Assembly (NCBI RefSeq): GCF_001605885.1
Contig: NZ_LRPE01000023.1
Coordinates: 186,001 to 250,000 of the forward strand
Direction: 5' to 3'
DNA length: 64,000 bases
Source: Acinetobacter lactucae
GTDB taxonomy: Bacteria; Pseudomonadota; Gammaproteobacteria; Pseudomonadales; Moraxellaceae
Below are positions 44,073-53,555 of the stretch, in pieces; the first letter of the stretch is position 1; every line of letters starts with the position of its first letter. A model generated the notes under the pieces. That model had not been told where the DNA came from and searched no databases. It saw nothing but the letters and a program-made list of their open reading frames with translations. Both the position numbers and the translations under genes were made by a program.

Positions 44073-45557
44073 CTAGTTAAACCATGATTCGCGAGCTTTC
44101 ATGATCAATTGACCTGCTTTTTCATGACCAAGACCTTCAATATCAGAGATATCGTCAGTAGCCTGATCTGCCAAATCGTCGACAGTAATAATACCGCGAG
44201 CGGCAAGCGAGTAAGCGATCTCAGAAGTCATGCCTTCCATAGTGAGAAGGTCTGCGCTCGGTTCTTGAATATTTTCTTGCTGTTTCAAAGCATCAGTAAG
44301 GGCTGCTTCTTTTGCACGACTTTGCAATAACTCAACCAATTCAGCATCAAGCTCAATTTCGTCAAAAGTTTCAGCAGGAACATAAGCAATCTCTTCTAAA
44401 GAAGTGAAACCCATTTCCACCAATGCCATTGCTAAATCTTCTTCAATATCGAGACGTGATACAAACATATCAAGATATTGCTGAGCTTCATTTTGCTGAC
44501 GAGCACGATACTCTTCTTCAAGCATCATGTCGAGTTTGTAGCCAGTTAAATCAGAAGCTAAACGAACGTTTTGACCTTGAGAGCCAATCGCACGCGCTAA
44601 TTGATCGCTGGTTGCAAAAATAATGTCGGCACTTCTTGCATCTTCATCAAGCACGATGCCTGAAACATCAGCTGGTTCTAATGCACTAGCAATGTATTGA
44701 GCCGGATCATCAGACCAGACCACTACATCAATACGCTCACCATTTAACTCTTGTTGTACAGCTTGAATACGCGTACCACGCATACCAATACATGCACCTA
44801 CAGGGTCAATACGGTGATCATTTGTTTTCACTGCAATTTTAGCACGAACGCCCGGTTGACGTGCTGCCGCTTTAATTTCAATGATTTCTTCAGAAATTTC
44901 TGGAATTTCTTTTTTCATTAAAGCAATTAACATTTCAGGCTTAGCGCGTGATAACAACAACTGAGCGCCACGACCTTCACGGTTAACATTATATAAAATA
45001 GCGTTTACACGTTGTTTTGGACGAAGAATTTCTTTTGGAATCATCTCTTCACGTGCAAGGTAAGCTTCTGCGTTGTCGCCCAAGTCGATAATGAAGCCAT
45101 CTTTGGTTTGTTTTTTCACTTCACCGTAAATTAACTCACCAACTTTAGACTCGTATGCATCAGCAACTAAAGCACGCTCAGCTTCACGAATTTTTTGTAC
45201 GATAACTTGTTTTGCAATTTGTGCAGCGATACGACCAAACTCAATAGATTCTACTTCGAGTTCACGCACGTCACCAATTGACCATTTAGCTGGATCAACG
45301 TCAGAAATTGCATCTTGGCAAGCTGGCATTTCATGATCTTCATCTGCCACGACAGTCCATTGACGGAACGTACGGTAATCACCAGTTTTACGATCAATTT
45401 CTACACGAAGCTGAGCTTCTTCAGCGTGCGTACCTTCGTAAAATCTTTTCTTCGTTGCAGCAACTAGAGCTTGTTCTAAAGCCTCGAAGATCGCTTCACG
45501 ACTAACACCTTTTTCATTACTAACCGTTTCAACAACGGTAAGAATTTCGCGGCCCAT
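44073..45557 (-). CDS. nusA: Transcription termination/antitermination factor NusA
   Basis: NusA binds RNA polymerase and modulates pausing, termination and antitermination. The 494-residue protein has the N-terminal RNAP-binding domain, an S1 domain (GEVKKQTKDGFIIDLGDNAEAYL, about 135-200) and two KH domains (GACIGMRGTRIQAVQQEL near 255, AIGSQGQNVRLASDLTGY near 325). Two C-terminal helix-hairpin-helix/acidic repeats follow (about 365-490), which are typical of gamma-proteobacterial NusA. It lies between rimP (37 bp gap) and infB (10 bp gap). Confidence 0.98.
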   Translation of the reverse strand: MGREILTVVETVSNEKGVSREAIFEALEQALVAATKKRFYEGTHAEEAQLRVEIDRKTGDYRTFRQWTVVADEDHEMPACQDAISDVDPAKWSIGDVRELEVESIEFGRIAAQIAKQVIVQKIREAERALVADAYESKVGELIYGEVKKQTKDGFIIDLGDNAEAYLAREEMIPKEILRPKQRVNAILYNVNREGRGAQLLLSRAKPEMLIALMKKEIPEISEEIIEIKAAARQPGVRAKIAVKTNDHRIDPVGACIGMRGTRIQAVQQELNGERIDVVVWSDDPAQYIASALEPADVSGIVLDEDARSADIIFATSDQLARAIGSQGQNVRLASDLTGYKLDMMLEEEYRARQQNEAQQYLDMFVSRLDIEEDLAMALVEMGFTSLEEIAYVPAETFDEIELDAELVELLQSRAKEAALTDALKQQENIQEPSADLLTMEGMTSEIAYSLAARGIITVDDLADQATDDISDIEGLGHEKAGQLIMKARESWFN

Positions 45558-45594
45558 AAGTCACCTACCGATTTCTTATAAAATTTAAATAAAT

Positions 45595-46119
45595 TTAATC
45601 TTGATAGATCAAGTTTGCTTTATCGATATTGTTGCTGTCGATCACAAGCACATGCTTCCCATCAACTTCAACCTGAATTTCTTCATTTTCAAGGTCTACT
45701 GCGATAAGTTTTGCTTGAAATTTACGACGGTTTTCTACTGCTGCAATTAAACGCAAAGCAATTTGTTGTCCGATGTAGCCTTGTAACTGTTCTAGTTGGA
45801 AAAAAGGACGATCCCAGCCTGGTGAAGAAACTTCTAATGAATACTCACCTGAAATTGGATCATGAACATCCAACATTGCGCCAACTTGTTGTGTTACACG
45901 CACACAATCTTGTACACCAATACCACGGCCTAGTTCTACTTCGCCATCTTCATTAATTACAGGCTCAGCATCTTCACTTACCGGTTTATCGATATAAATA
46001 CGCAATAATGAACGTTTACCTTGTGGGAGAAATTCGATTCCCCAAAGGTCAACACCACATGCTTCCACTGCAGGAACAATTAAGTCATGCAATGCTTGGG
46101 ATTTATTTGATAATTTCAT
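45595..46119 (-). CDS. rimP: Ribosome maturation factor RimP
   Basis: RimP assists 30S assembly by helping uS12 and the 5' domain. The 174-residue protein shows the family core [24 protein letters not shown] and [21 protein letters not shown], the latter being the conserved SPGLDRPL-type motif. It is the first protein gene of rimP-nusA-infB-rbfA. The gap to the upstream tRNA holds two hairpins that may attenuate read-through from the tRNA transcript. Confidence 0.96.
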   Translation of the reverse strand: MKLSNKSQALHDLIVPAVEACGVDLWGIEFLPQGKRSLLRIYIDKPVSEDAEPVINEDGEVELGRGIGVQDCVRVTQQVGAMLDVHDPISGEYSLEVSSPGWDRPFFQLEQLQGYIGQQIALRLIAAVENRRKFQAKLIAVDLENEEIQVEVDGKHVLVIDSNNIDKANLIYQD

Positions 46120-46241
46120 TTACTCTCGTCATTCTCGTGCGATTCAATCGGTTGTTTTAACCGACACAGACCTACTATAGTGAAGCATGACTATTTGACC
46201 AATTGATGTCGACACTACACGATAGCGATACGATAACCAAT

Positions 46242-46264
46242 AAAAAAGGGCGTTAATCGCCCCT
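46242..46264 (-). terminator. Second hairpin terminator/attenuator between tRNA-fMet and rimP
   Basis: On the minus strand GGGCG-ATTAA-CGCCC followed by TTTTTTATT lies about 70 nt after the tRNA and 120 bp before rimP. With the upstream terminator at 46294-46324 it may make rimP expression depend on partial read-through. Confidence 0.6.
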
Positions 46265-46293
46265 ATTTAGCACAGAAAACAATAGTCCACTGT

Positions 46294-46324
46294 GCAAAAA
46301 GGCCCACCTGTCTGTGAGCCTCTT
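46294..46324 (-). terminator. Terminator just downstream of the tRNA-fMet genes
   Basis: On the minus strand GGCTCAC-AGACAG-GTGGGCC followed by TTTTT starts about 15 nt after the 3' end of the tRNA. The stem is 7 bp with one G-U pair. A further inverted repeat GCACAG...CTGTGC (46270-46295) lies next to it. Confidence 0.7.
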
Positions 46325-46334
46325 TTAAGAAACT

Positions 46335-46411
<77 letters not shown>

Positions 46412-46500
46412 TCAACGTGCAAAAATTATATACAAATATCGAAAAAAGTCAATGTAAACTTATCCAATATTAGCTTGATTAAGTTGCACCTTAATCAAAT

Positions 46501-46577
<77 letters not shown>

Positions 46578-46615
46578 TCAATAAACTGCTTGCACTCAAC
46601 TTTCTGGTTCAAAGT

Positions 46616-46700
46616 TGGTGCGGAAGGGGGGACTTGAACCCCCACGCCCGAAGGCACTACCACCTCAAGGTAGCGTGTCTACCAATTCCACCACCACCGC
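46616..46700 (-). tRNA. tRNA-Leu (GAG)
   Basis: An 85-nt class II tRNA with a long variable arm (TGCCTTCGGGCG). The anticodon stem CTACC/GGTAG encloses the loop TTGAGGT, giving anticodon GAG for CUC/CUU leucine codons. CCA is encoded. It lies 56 bp downstream of secG, the same secG-leuU arrangement as in many gamma-proteobacteria. Confidence 0.95.
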
Positions 46701-46756
46701 AGCTTGTGGGACGCATTCTAGTCCTTCCAACTGCAAAAGGAAAGCCTTATTTCGAA

Positions 46757-47086
46757 TTATTGACTCGATTTTGGTGCATTTGGTGAAGTTTCAGGCGATG
46801 TCGTTTGAACAGGTGCTGTAGTTTGTACAGTTTTCAAGCTATATGCATCAGTAGTCTGTTTTTTTGCAAAAACAGCAAGAGTTAAACTCGTCACGAAGAA
46901 CAAGGCTGTTAAAACTGCAGTAAGGCGGGTAAGGAAGTTACCCGAACCTGATGCACCGAATACAGTTGCTGCTCCGCCACCGCCGAAAGAAGCACCAGCG
47001 TCAGCACCTTTACCGTGTTGCACTAGAATCAAGGCAATCATCAGTACCGCTAAAATAATATGTACGATCAGTACAAAAGAGTGCAT
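46757..47086 (-). CDS. secG: Preprotein translocase subunit SecG
   Basis: SecG is the small stimulatory subunit of the SecYEG translocon. The 109-residue protein has two membrane helices (about 4-25 and 52-72) joined by the conserved loop GKGADAGASFGGGGAATVFGASGSGNFLTR (in parts). A Thr/Pro/Ser-rich tail follows. It lies 12 bp after tpiA and 56 bp before tRNA-Leu, a frequent tpiA-secG-tRNA-Leu order. Confidence 0.95.
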   Translation of the reverse strand: MHSFVLIVHIILAVLMIALILVQHGKGADAGASFGGGGAATVFGASGSGNFLTRLTAVLTALFFVTSLTLAVFAKKQTTDAYSLKTVQTTAPVQTTSPETSPNAPKSSQ

Positions 47087-47098
47087 ACCCTATCCTCG

Positions 47099-47893
47099 TT
47101 ATTTACTTTGTGCAAAGGCTTGTACAATTTGATAAAAAGATACTGCACTTAATGAAGCACCACCTACCAACGCACCATTAATATCTGGACATGCTGCCAA
47201 TTCGACTGCATTTTCAGCTTTTACACTACCGCCATATAAAATCGCAATGCTTGAACCCGCTGAGGTAATCTGACTTAAACCTTCACGAATCTTAGCATGC
47301 ATTGCCTGTGCATCTTGTGGAGAGGCTGTTTTACCTGTCCCAATTGCCCAGATTGGTTCATAGGCAACTACAATTTGCTTTTGCCACTGCTCAGCAGTCA
47401 CTACAGGAGCAATATCACAAATTTGTTGCAATACAACTTGTTCTGCCAAACCTTGTTCACGTTGTTCGAGGCTTTCACCAACACAATAAATGACAGTCAA
47501 ACCCGCATTTAATGCATTTTGGAGTTTAGCTTTCAAAATTTCAACGTTGTCGCCAAAAATATCACGGCGCTCAGAATGCCCAACTAGTACAAAATTAATT
47601 TGGCTATCTTTTAATAGTTCTGCGCTGACTTCGCCAGTATACGCACCAGTACCCGCTACACGTGATACGTCTTGTGCAACTGTATATACTGTTCTTGCAG
47701 CATCTTGCAATTGTGTTTGTACCATTGCAAGTGCAATAGAAACTGGAGCAACCCCTACATGACAGCTTTCATCTGCAATTTGGTCTTGTTGCAATAGTTG
47801 TTTAAATTCTTCTATAAGTTGTTTGGCATTGGCACGCATTGGGTTCATTTTCCAGTTGCCAACTACCCAAGGCGTAATCGTCGAACCCGACAT
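47099..47893 (-). CDS. tpiA: Triosephosphate isomerase
   Basis: TpiA interconverts dihydroxyacetone phosphate and glyceraldehyde-3-phosphate. The TIM-barrel signature [14 protein letters not shown] (catalytic Glu near residue 171), the catalytic His in LVGHSERRD and the N-terminal GNWKMN with the catalytic Lys are all intact. I chose the ATG at 47893 (264 residues), which has AGGTGAG five bases upstream. The GTG three codons earlier would lie inside that ribosome-binding site. In Acinetobacter the enzyme serves mainly gluconeogenesis and glycerol use. First gene of the tpiA-secG unit. Confidence 0.97.
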   Translation of the reverse strand: MSGSTITPWVVGNWKMNPMRANAKQLIEEFKQLLQQDQIADESCHVGVAPVSIALAMVQTQLQDAARTVYTVAQDVSRVAGTGAYTGEVSAELLKDSQINFVLVGHSERRDIFGDNVEILKAKLQNALNAGLTVIYCVGESLEQREQGLAEQVVLQQICDIAPVVTAEQWQKQIVVAYEPIWAIGTGKTASPQDAQAMHAKIREGLSQITSAGSSIAILYGGSVKAENAVELAACPDINGALVGGASLSAVSFYQIVQAFAQSK

Positions 47894-47923
47894 ACGGCTC
47901 ACCTTTCATCAAAAATGCAGCAC

Positions 47924-47951
47924 ATTCTACACGCATTTATACAAATTTCAG
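47924..47951 (-). promoter_or_regulatory. Predicted promoter of tpiA
   Basis: On the minus strand CTGAAA and TAGAAT are separated by 16 bp, ending about 30 bp before the tpiA ATG. The -10 is a 5/6 match to the sigma-70 consensus and the -35 a 4/6 match. Confidence 0.45.
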
Positions 47952-48184
47952 ATACTTTTCTTTAACGGCTTTGCCGCTATCTTTTCTAGTTATTGAAAAC
48001 AGTTATAAAACTTTATTGATTCTAAAGAATCGTCTTTTAAAAATTAATGAATAAAAACTTCGACTAGTTCAAGCTTTGGTGAGTGGATCAAGACCAGAGC
48101 ATCATTTTCTAAGGTAGTAATTTTAGATAACAAAAGTATAATTTTTTATATACCAATTATAAACATATGAGCACAGGTAGGCAG

Positions 48185-49897
48185 ATGTCAGTCATACATA
48201 CATCTCCAAAATTTTCGGGGTTTTTTCGACGGTTAGTCGAAGAAAAACATGTGTCGGCAGCGACCATGCAAACAGCATTAGATGCAGCAAAAAGAGCTAA
48301 ACGGGATACGGTTGCGTACCTGATTGAAGAGGTTCATCTCTCCCCTTCTTTATTAGCTGAAACTATTTCTATTGAATTTGCTGAACCATATTTTGATCTG
48401 GACGTTTACGATACCAGCCAAATTCCTAAAGATTTGGTTGACCAAAAACTGATTTTAAAACATCGGATCTTACCTCTTATACAAAGAGGACAGATTTTAT
48501 ATGTCGCGACCAGCAATCCAAGTAATATTGAAGCGATTGATGCCATTCGCTTCAATAGTAAACTTATGGTTGAACCAGTTATTGTCGAGCACCATAAGCT
48601 TGAGAAAATTCTGACGCAACAATTTACCGAAGAAAGCAGTTTCGAGTTTAGTGATGAAGAGTTTGATCTTGATGTAGACCTTGAAGCACCACCATCACAA
48701 GAGGATGAGGAAGAAACACCCCAAGGCGATGAAGCACCTATTGTTAAATATATTAATAAATTACTCATAGATGCGATTCGTATGGGGGCTTCAGACTTAC
48801 ATTTTGAACCCTATGAAAAATCATATCGGGTCCGTTACCGAGTCGACGGCGTGTTGCGTCAGATTGCAAATCCGCCTTTGCAATTGGCTAACCGTTTGGC
48901 TTCACGTTTAAAAGTCATGTCTCAAATGGATATTTCCGAAAAACGGGTGCCTCAAGATGGTCGTATCAAACTTAAGCTCTCAAAAACTAAAGCAATCGAT
49001 TTTCGTGTGAACTCACTTCCAACCTTGTTTGGTGAAAAACTAGTTCTGCGTATTCTCGATCCCTCTAGCGCGATGCTCGGAATTGATGCTTTAGGATATG
49101 AAGAAGATCAGAAAGCTCTTTTTTTAGAAGCACTGGATAAGCCCCAAGGCATGCTTTTAATTACAGGGCCTACTGGCTCTGGTAAAACGGTATCTTTATA
49201 TACAGGCTTAAATATTTTAAATACTGAAAGCTCTAATATTTCCACTGCCGAAGATCCAGTCGAAATCAACCTTGAAGGTATTAATCAGGTTAATGTCAAC
49301 CCGAAAGTAGGTCTGACTTTTTCGGCCGCACTTAAATCATTTTTACGTCAGGACCCTGACATTATTATGGTTGGTGAGATTCGTGACTTAGAAACGGCTG
49401 AAATTGCGATTAAAGCTGCGCAAACCGGTCACATGGTAATGTCCACACTGCATACCAATAGTGCTCCAGAAACACTTACTCGCCTACGTAATATGGGTGT
49501 TCCATCCTTTAATATCGCAACTTCTGTCAATCTAGTGATTGCTCAACGTTTAGCACGTCGGCTATGCACTCAGTGTAAAATACCTGCCGACATTCCTAAA
49601 CAGAGCCTATTAGAAATGGGCTTTACCGAACAAGATCTGACTCATCCCGATTTTCAAGTTTTTCAACCTGTCGGTTGTACTGAGTGTCGGGAAGGCTATA
49701 AAGGTCGAGTAGGTATTTACGAGGTAATGAAAGTTACAGCTGAAATTTCCAAGATTATTATGGAAGATGGCAATGCTTTAGAAATCGCTGCTGCTTCTGA
49801 AAAACTGGGGTTTAATAATCTGCGTCGTTCAGGATTAAAGAAAGTCATGCAAGGTGTTACTTCTTTACAGGAAGTCAACCGCGTGACCAGTGAATAA
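48185..49897 (+). CDS. pilB: Type IV pilus assembly ATPase PilB
   Basis: PilB is the hexameric cytoplasmic ATPase that drives pilus extension and is needed for twitching and competence. The protein has an N-terminal MshEN/GspE-N domain (about 1-145), Walker A GPTGSGKTVSLY (about 330), the Asp box and Walker B (QDPDIIMVGEIRDLETAEI) and the His box (VMSTLHTNSA). A CxxC...CxxC zinc motif follows (CTQC and CTEC, about 455-505). I chose ATG 48185 (570 residues), preceded by AGGTAGGCAG. The in-frame ATG at 48167 would add six residues. pilC follows 27 bp later. Confidence 0.95.
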   Translation: MSVIHTSPKFSGFFRRLVEEKHVSAATMQTALDAAKRAKRDTVAYLIEEVHLSPSLLAETISIEFAEPYFDLDVYDTSQIPKDLVDQKLILKHRILPLIQRGQILYVATSNPSNIEAIDAIRFNSKLMVEPVIVEHHKLEKILTQQFTEESSFEFSDEEFDLDVDLEAPPSQEDEEETPQGDEAPIVKYINKLLIDAIRMGASDLHFEPYEKSYRVRYRVDGVLRQIANPPLQLANRLASRLKVMSQMDISEKRVPQDGRIKLKLSKTKAIDFRVNSLPTLFGEKLVLRILDPSSAMLGIDALGYEEDQKALFLEALDKPQGMLLITGPTGSGKTVSLYTGLNILNTESSNISTAEDPVEINLEGINQVNVNPKVGLTFSAALKSFLRQDPDIIMVGEIRDLETAEIAIKAAQTGHMVMSTLHTNSAPETLTRLRNMGVPSFNIATSVNLVIAQRLARRLCTQCKIPADIPKQSLLEMGFTEQDLTHPDFQVFQPVGCTECREGYKGRVGIYEVMKVTAEISKIIMEDGNALEIAAASEKLGFNNLRRSGLKKVMQGVTSLQEVNRVTSE

Positions 49898-49924
49898 AAG
49901 ACAATTTAAAAATAAGGATAATTC

Positions 49925-51151
49925 ATGACTGTCAAAAAGGCACAAATGATGCCGACTTTTGCTTATGAAGGGGTTGACCGTAAGGGCGTAAAAATTAAGG
50001 GAGAACTTCCGGCTAAGAATATGGCCTTAGCCAAAGTCACCCTACGCAAACAAGGGGTAACTGTCCGTAATATTCGAGAAAAGCGTAAAAATATTCTTGA
50101 AGGTTTATTCAAGAAGAAAGTATCGACACTCGATATCACGATTTTCACCCGTCAACTTGCAACGATGATGAAAGCAGGGGTTCCACTGGTACAAGGCTTT
50201 GAAATTGTAGCGGAAGGTCTAGAAAACCCAGCTATGCGCGAAGTAGTACTCGGTATTAAAGGCGAAGTTGAAGGTGGTAGTACCTTTGCTTCGGCTTTAA
50301 GAAAGTATCCTCAACACTTCGATAACTTGTTTTGTTCTCTTGTAGAGTCTGGCGAACAATCTGGCGCACTTGAAACCATGTTGGATCGCGTGGCAATTTA
50401 CAAAGAAAAAAGTGAATTGCTTAAACAGAAAATTAAGAAGGCTATGAAATATCCAGCAACGGTTATCGTGGTTGCCGTGGTTGTTACCATTATTTTGATG
50501 GTTAAAGTCGTTCCCGTTTTCCAAGACCTGTTTTCATCTTTTGGTGCAGATTTACCTGCATTCACCCAAATGGTCGTAAATATGTCGAAATGGATGCAGG
50601 AATACTGGTTCATTATGATCATTGTAATTGGAGCAATTATTGCTGCATTTTTGGAAGCCAAAAAGCGTAGTAAAAAATTCCGTGATGGTTTAGATAAACT
50701 CACCCTGAAACTACCTATCTTTGGTGATCTGGTTTACAAAGCGATTATTGCCCGTTATAGCCGTACTTTAGCCACCACGTTTGCCGCAGGTGTTCCGCTT
50801 ATTGATGCGCTTGAGTCAACGGCTGGTGCAACCAACAATGTTATTTATGAACAAGCCGTCATGAAAATTCGTGAAGATGTGGCTACAGGCCAACAACTCC
50901 AATTTGCGATGCGCGTTTCAAATCGTTTTCCATCTATGGCTATACAAATGGTCGCAATTGGTGAAGAATCTGGTGCACTAGACAGCATGCTCGATAAAGT
51001 TGCCACTTATTATGAAAATGAAGTTGATAATGCCGTTGATGGTTTAACTTCAATGATGGAACCTTTAATCATGGCAATTTTAGGGGTGCTTGTAGGTGGG
51101 CTAGTGATTGCTATGTATCTTCCAATTTTCCAAATGGGCTCAGTCATATAA
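49925..51151 (+). CDS. pilC: Type IV pilus inner-membrane platform protein PilC
   Basis: PilC (GspF family) is the inner-membrane platform that transmits PilB rotation to pilin addition. The 408-residue protein has two GspF domains. The first contains FTRQLATMMKAGVPLVQGFEI and the second RYSRTLATTFAAGVPLIDALES, each followed by membrane helices (about 175-200, 225-245 and 380-400). AAGGATAA provides the ribosome-binding site. It overlaps pilD by one base, so the two are translationally coupled. Confidence 0.96.
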   Translation: MTVKKAQMMPTFAYEGVDRKGVKIKGELPAKNMALAKVTLRKQGVTVRNIREKRKNILEGLFKKKVSTLDITIFTRQLATMMKAGVPLVQGFEIVAEGLENPAMREVVLGIKGEVEGGSTFASALRKYPQHFDNLFCSLVESGEQSGALETMLDRVAIYKEKSELLKQKIKKAMKYPATVIVVAVVVTIILMVKVVPVFQDLFSSFGADLPAFTQMVVNMSKWMQEYWFIMIIVIGAIIAAFLEAKKRSKKFRDGLDKLTLKLPIFGDLVYKAIIARYSRTLATTFAAGVPLIDALESTAGATNNVIYEQAVMKIREDVATGQQLQFAMRVSNRFPSMAIQMVAIGEESGALDSMLDKVATYYENEVDNAVDGLTSMMEPLIMAILGVLVGGLVIAMYLPIFQMGSVI

Positions 51152-52011
51152 TGCAAGAAATTATTGCTTATTTCATTCAAAACTTAACTGCACTTTATAT
51201 TGCTGTTGCACTATTGAGCCTATGTATTGGTAGTTTTTTGAATGTAGTAATTTATCGCACCCCAAGAATGATGGAGCAAGATTGGCAGCAGGAATGTCAA
51301 ATGTTGCTTAATCCTGAGCAACCCATCATTGAGCATGAAAAACTAACATTAAGTAAACCTGCTTCATCATGTCCAGAGTGCCATCAACCTATCCGTTGGT
51401 ATCAAAATATTCCTGTCATAAGCTGGTTGATGTTAAGAGGGAAATGCAGTCATTGCCAGCATCCTATTAGCATTCGTTATCCAGCGGTTGAACTACTCAC
51501 CATGCTATGTTCATTAGTAGTCGTCATGGTTTTTGGCCCAACCCTACAAATGCTTTGGGGGCTAGTCCTGACTTGGGTTTTGATTGCTTTAACATTTATA
51601 GACTTTGATACTCAGCTGCTCCCCGACCGTTTTACCTTGCCTTTGGCTGCTCTCGGCTTAGGTATTAATACATTTAATATTTACACCTCGCCTAACTCAG
51701 CCATTTGGGGATATTTAATCGGCTTTTTATGCCTTTGGATTGTGTATTACTTATTTAAAGTGATTACAGGCAAAGAAGGTATGGGCTACGGCGACTTTAA
51801 ATTGCTTGCCGCATTGGGCGCGTGGATGGGGCCATTGATGCTGCCATTAATTGTGCTATTGTCATCTTTACTAGGTGCAATTATTGGCATCATTTTACTA
51901 AAATTACGTAATGATAATCAGCCCTTTGCTTTTGGGCCCTATATTGCCATTGCGGGTTGGGTTGCCTTTTTATGGGGTGATCAGATTATGAAAATTTATT
52001 TGGGAGGTTAA
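51151..52011 (+). CDS. pilD: Type IV prepilin peptidase/N-methyltransferase PilD
   Basis: PilD cleaves the leader of prepilins and type II secretion pseudopilins and methylates the new N-terminal residue. The 286-residue membrane protein shows the four-cysteine zinc motif CPECHQPI...CSHCQHPI (about 73-110). The two catalytic aspartates of the A24 family are in LTFIDFDTQLLPD and GMGYGDFKLLAALGAWMG (GxGD). About eight membrane helices are predicted. It completes the pilBCD cluster and is followed by coaE one base later, the arrangement seen in Pseudomonas and Acinetobacter. Confidence 0.96.
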   Translation: MQEIIAYFIQNLTALYIAVALLSLCIGSFLNVVIYRTPRMMEQDWQQECQMLLNPEQPIIEHEKLTLSKPASSCPECHQPIRWYQNIPVISWLMLRGKCSHCQHPISIRYPAVELLTMLCSLVVVMVFGPTLQMLWGLVLTWVLIALTFIDFDTQLLPDRFTLPLAALGLGINTFNIYTSPNSAIWGYLIGFLCLWIVYYLFKVITGKEGMGYGDFKLLAALGAWMGPLMLPLIVLLSSLLGAIIGIILLKLRNDNQPFAFGPYIAIAGWVAFLWGDQIMKIYLGG

Positions 52012-52012
52012 G

Positions 52013-52609
52013 ATGGCTTTTATTCTGGGAATCACAGGTGGAATTGGCAGTGGAAAATCTGCAGCAACACAATGGTTTGAGTCCCAAGGAATCCAAGTCG
52101 TCGATGCCGACATCGTTGCTCGCGAAGTGGTTGAAAAAGGCCAACCTGCCCTTCAAAAAATTCAACAAACTTTTGGAGATTGGGTGCTTCAATCCGACGG
52201 CAATCTAGACCGCCGAGCCCTACGTGAATATATTTTTCAAAACCCTGAAGCGAGACAAACCCTTGAGAAAATCACACATCCAGCCATTCGCCAATCTATT
52301 ATTCAACAGCTACAAAATCCTAAAAGTCCGTATGTGATTTTAGTTTCACCACTACTTTTTGAAACCAACCAGCATGAGCTGGTTAACCACACCTTATTAG
52401 TTGATGCGAGTGAACAAACTCAAATTCAGCGTGCAAGCCAGCGCGATGGGCAAAACCAAGAACAAATTCAGAAAATTATTGCCGCACAAATGCCACGCGA
52501 GCGCAAACGTGAACTTGCCAATGACATTGTGTTTAATGACGGACTACTCGAACATTTATATCAGCAATTAGAGCCTTTACATCAAAGCTATTTGAAACGT
52601 ACAAACTAA
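52013..52609 (+). CDS. coaE: Dephospho-CoA kinase
   Basis: CoaE phosphorylates the ribose 3'-hydroxyl of dephospho-CoA, the last step of coenzyme A synthesis. The 198-residue P-loop kinase has Walker A GITGGIGSGKSAATQWF at the N-terminus and the DAD motif in VVDADIVAREVV. A lid region carries SQRDGQNQEQIQKIIAAQM. GGAGG inside pilD serves as ribosome-binding site. Co-transcription with pilD is conserved across gamma-proteobacteria. The last 4 bp overlap the end of the convergent transporter gene. Confidence 0.96.
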   Translation: MAFILGITGGIGSGKSAATQWFESQGIQVVDADIVAREVVEKGQPALQKIQQTFGDWVLQSDGNLDRRALREYIFQNPEARQTLEKITHPAIRQSIIQQLQNPKSPYVILVSPLLFETNQHELVNHTLLVDASEQTQIQRASQRDGQNQEQIQKIIAAQMPRERKRELANDIVFNDGLLEHLYQQLEPLHQSYLKRTN

Positions 52610-53520
52610 TCTTGCTTATTTTGCAGTTGAATCTTTTGCGCCAAGCTATCTTGTCGAAACCAGCGCCAAGGTTGTAAGGCACCGATTCCCATTCCGACCA
52701 AGCCCACTACAATCGATGGGCTTAATGACTCGCCAAGTAAAGGTACAGCTAAAATGGCAGCAATAAACGGCGCTAAAGTAACAATACTTCCCGTTTTAAA
52801 AGCACCAAGTCGCTGAATCGCTGCTACATAAGTCAAAGTTGCAATAATAACGACAAACACACCGTGGAAAATGCCCTGTATCGCTAAATGAATAGGACTC
52901 ACTTCCATAAAATGTTTAGGCAAAAATAAAGCATAGATGGGTAAATAGATCATTGCAGACCAAATCGCAACACTTGCCATAGAGTGCCATGCGGAAAGTT
53001 TCCACTGTTTAAGTAATACAGTGAAAATGCCCCACCAAATCGCACTAATAAATAGAAGTAAATCCCCCACGCCAAAAGCAGAAGCATTACCTTGCAACAT
53101 CAACACACTCATGAGAGCCAAGGCAGTGATCATAATTGCCAAACTCACCCATGTATGCTTATCAAATGGTTGCCTAAATAAAATGTATGCTGCAATTGCA
53201 GTACAAATTGGAATACAACCATTTAAAAAAATAGCAGCATGTGCAGCGGGAGCATAGAGAAACGCGGTATAGACGGTAAGACAATAAATGACCCCGCCAA
53301 TCAGAGCCAAAATAACAGCGTGCTTACTCCATAAAAAAGCGAGATCTTTTTTATAGATTAGAATCGGCATCAAAATCAGGAAGGCTATAGCAAAACGCAG
53401 GGCAGCAATGTCCCAAGCACTGATATGCCACTGTGCATTTAAACGGGCAAAAAGCGTAAACCCGCCCCAAATGCACATGGTCACCAATACAAAGAAATAA
53501 CCTTGCTTACGGGGAGACAT
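52606..53520 (-). CDS. DMT-superfamily (EamA) transporter
   Basis: A 304-residue inner-membrane protein with about ten helices arranged as two EamA repeats, the drug/metabolite transporter layout. The family pattern shows in PAAHAAIFLNGCIPICTAIAAYILFRQPF (in parts) in the first repeat and FKTGSIVTLAPFIAAILAVPLLGESL in the second. Substrates of the family range from amino acids to nucleobases and drugs, and none can be read here. The C-terminus overlaps coaE by 4 bp tail to tail, and no terminator is visible between them. Confidence 0.88.
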   Translation of the reverse strand: MSPRKQGYFFVLVTMCIWGGFTLFARLNAQWHISAWDIAALRFAIAFLILMPILIYKKDLAFLWSKHAVILALIGGVIYCLTVYTAFLYAPAAHAAIFLNGCIPICTAIAAYILFRQPFDKHTWVSLAIMITALALMSVLMLQGNASAFGVGDLLLFISAIWWGIFTVLLKQWKLSAWHSMASVAIWSAMIYLPIYALFLPKHFMEVSPIHLAIQGIFHGVFVVIIATLTYVAAIQRLGAFKTGSIVTLAPFIAAILAVPLLGESLSPSIVVGLVGMGIGALQPWRWFRQDSLAQKIQLQNKQD

Positions 53521-53555
53521 ATCAAGACTGCTTAAAAACTAGAAAGGCAGCTAGA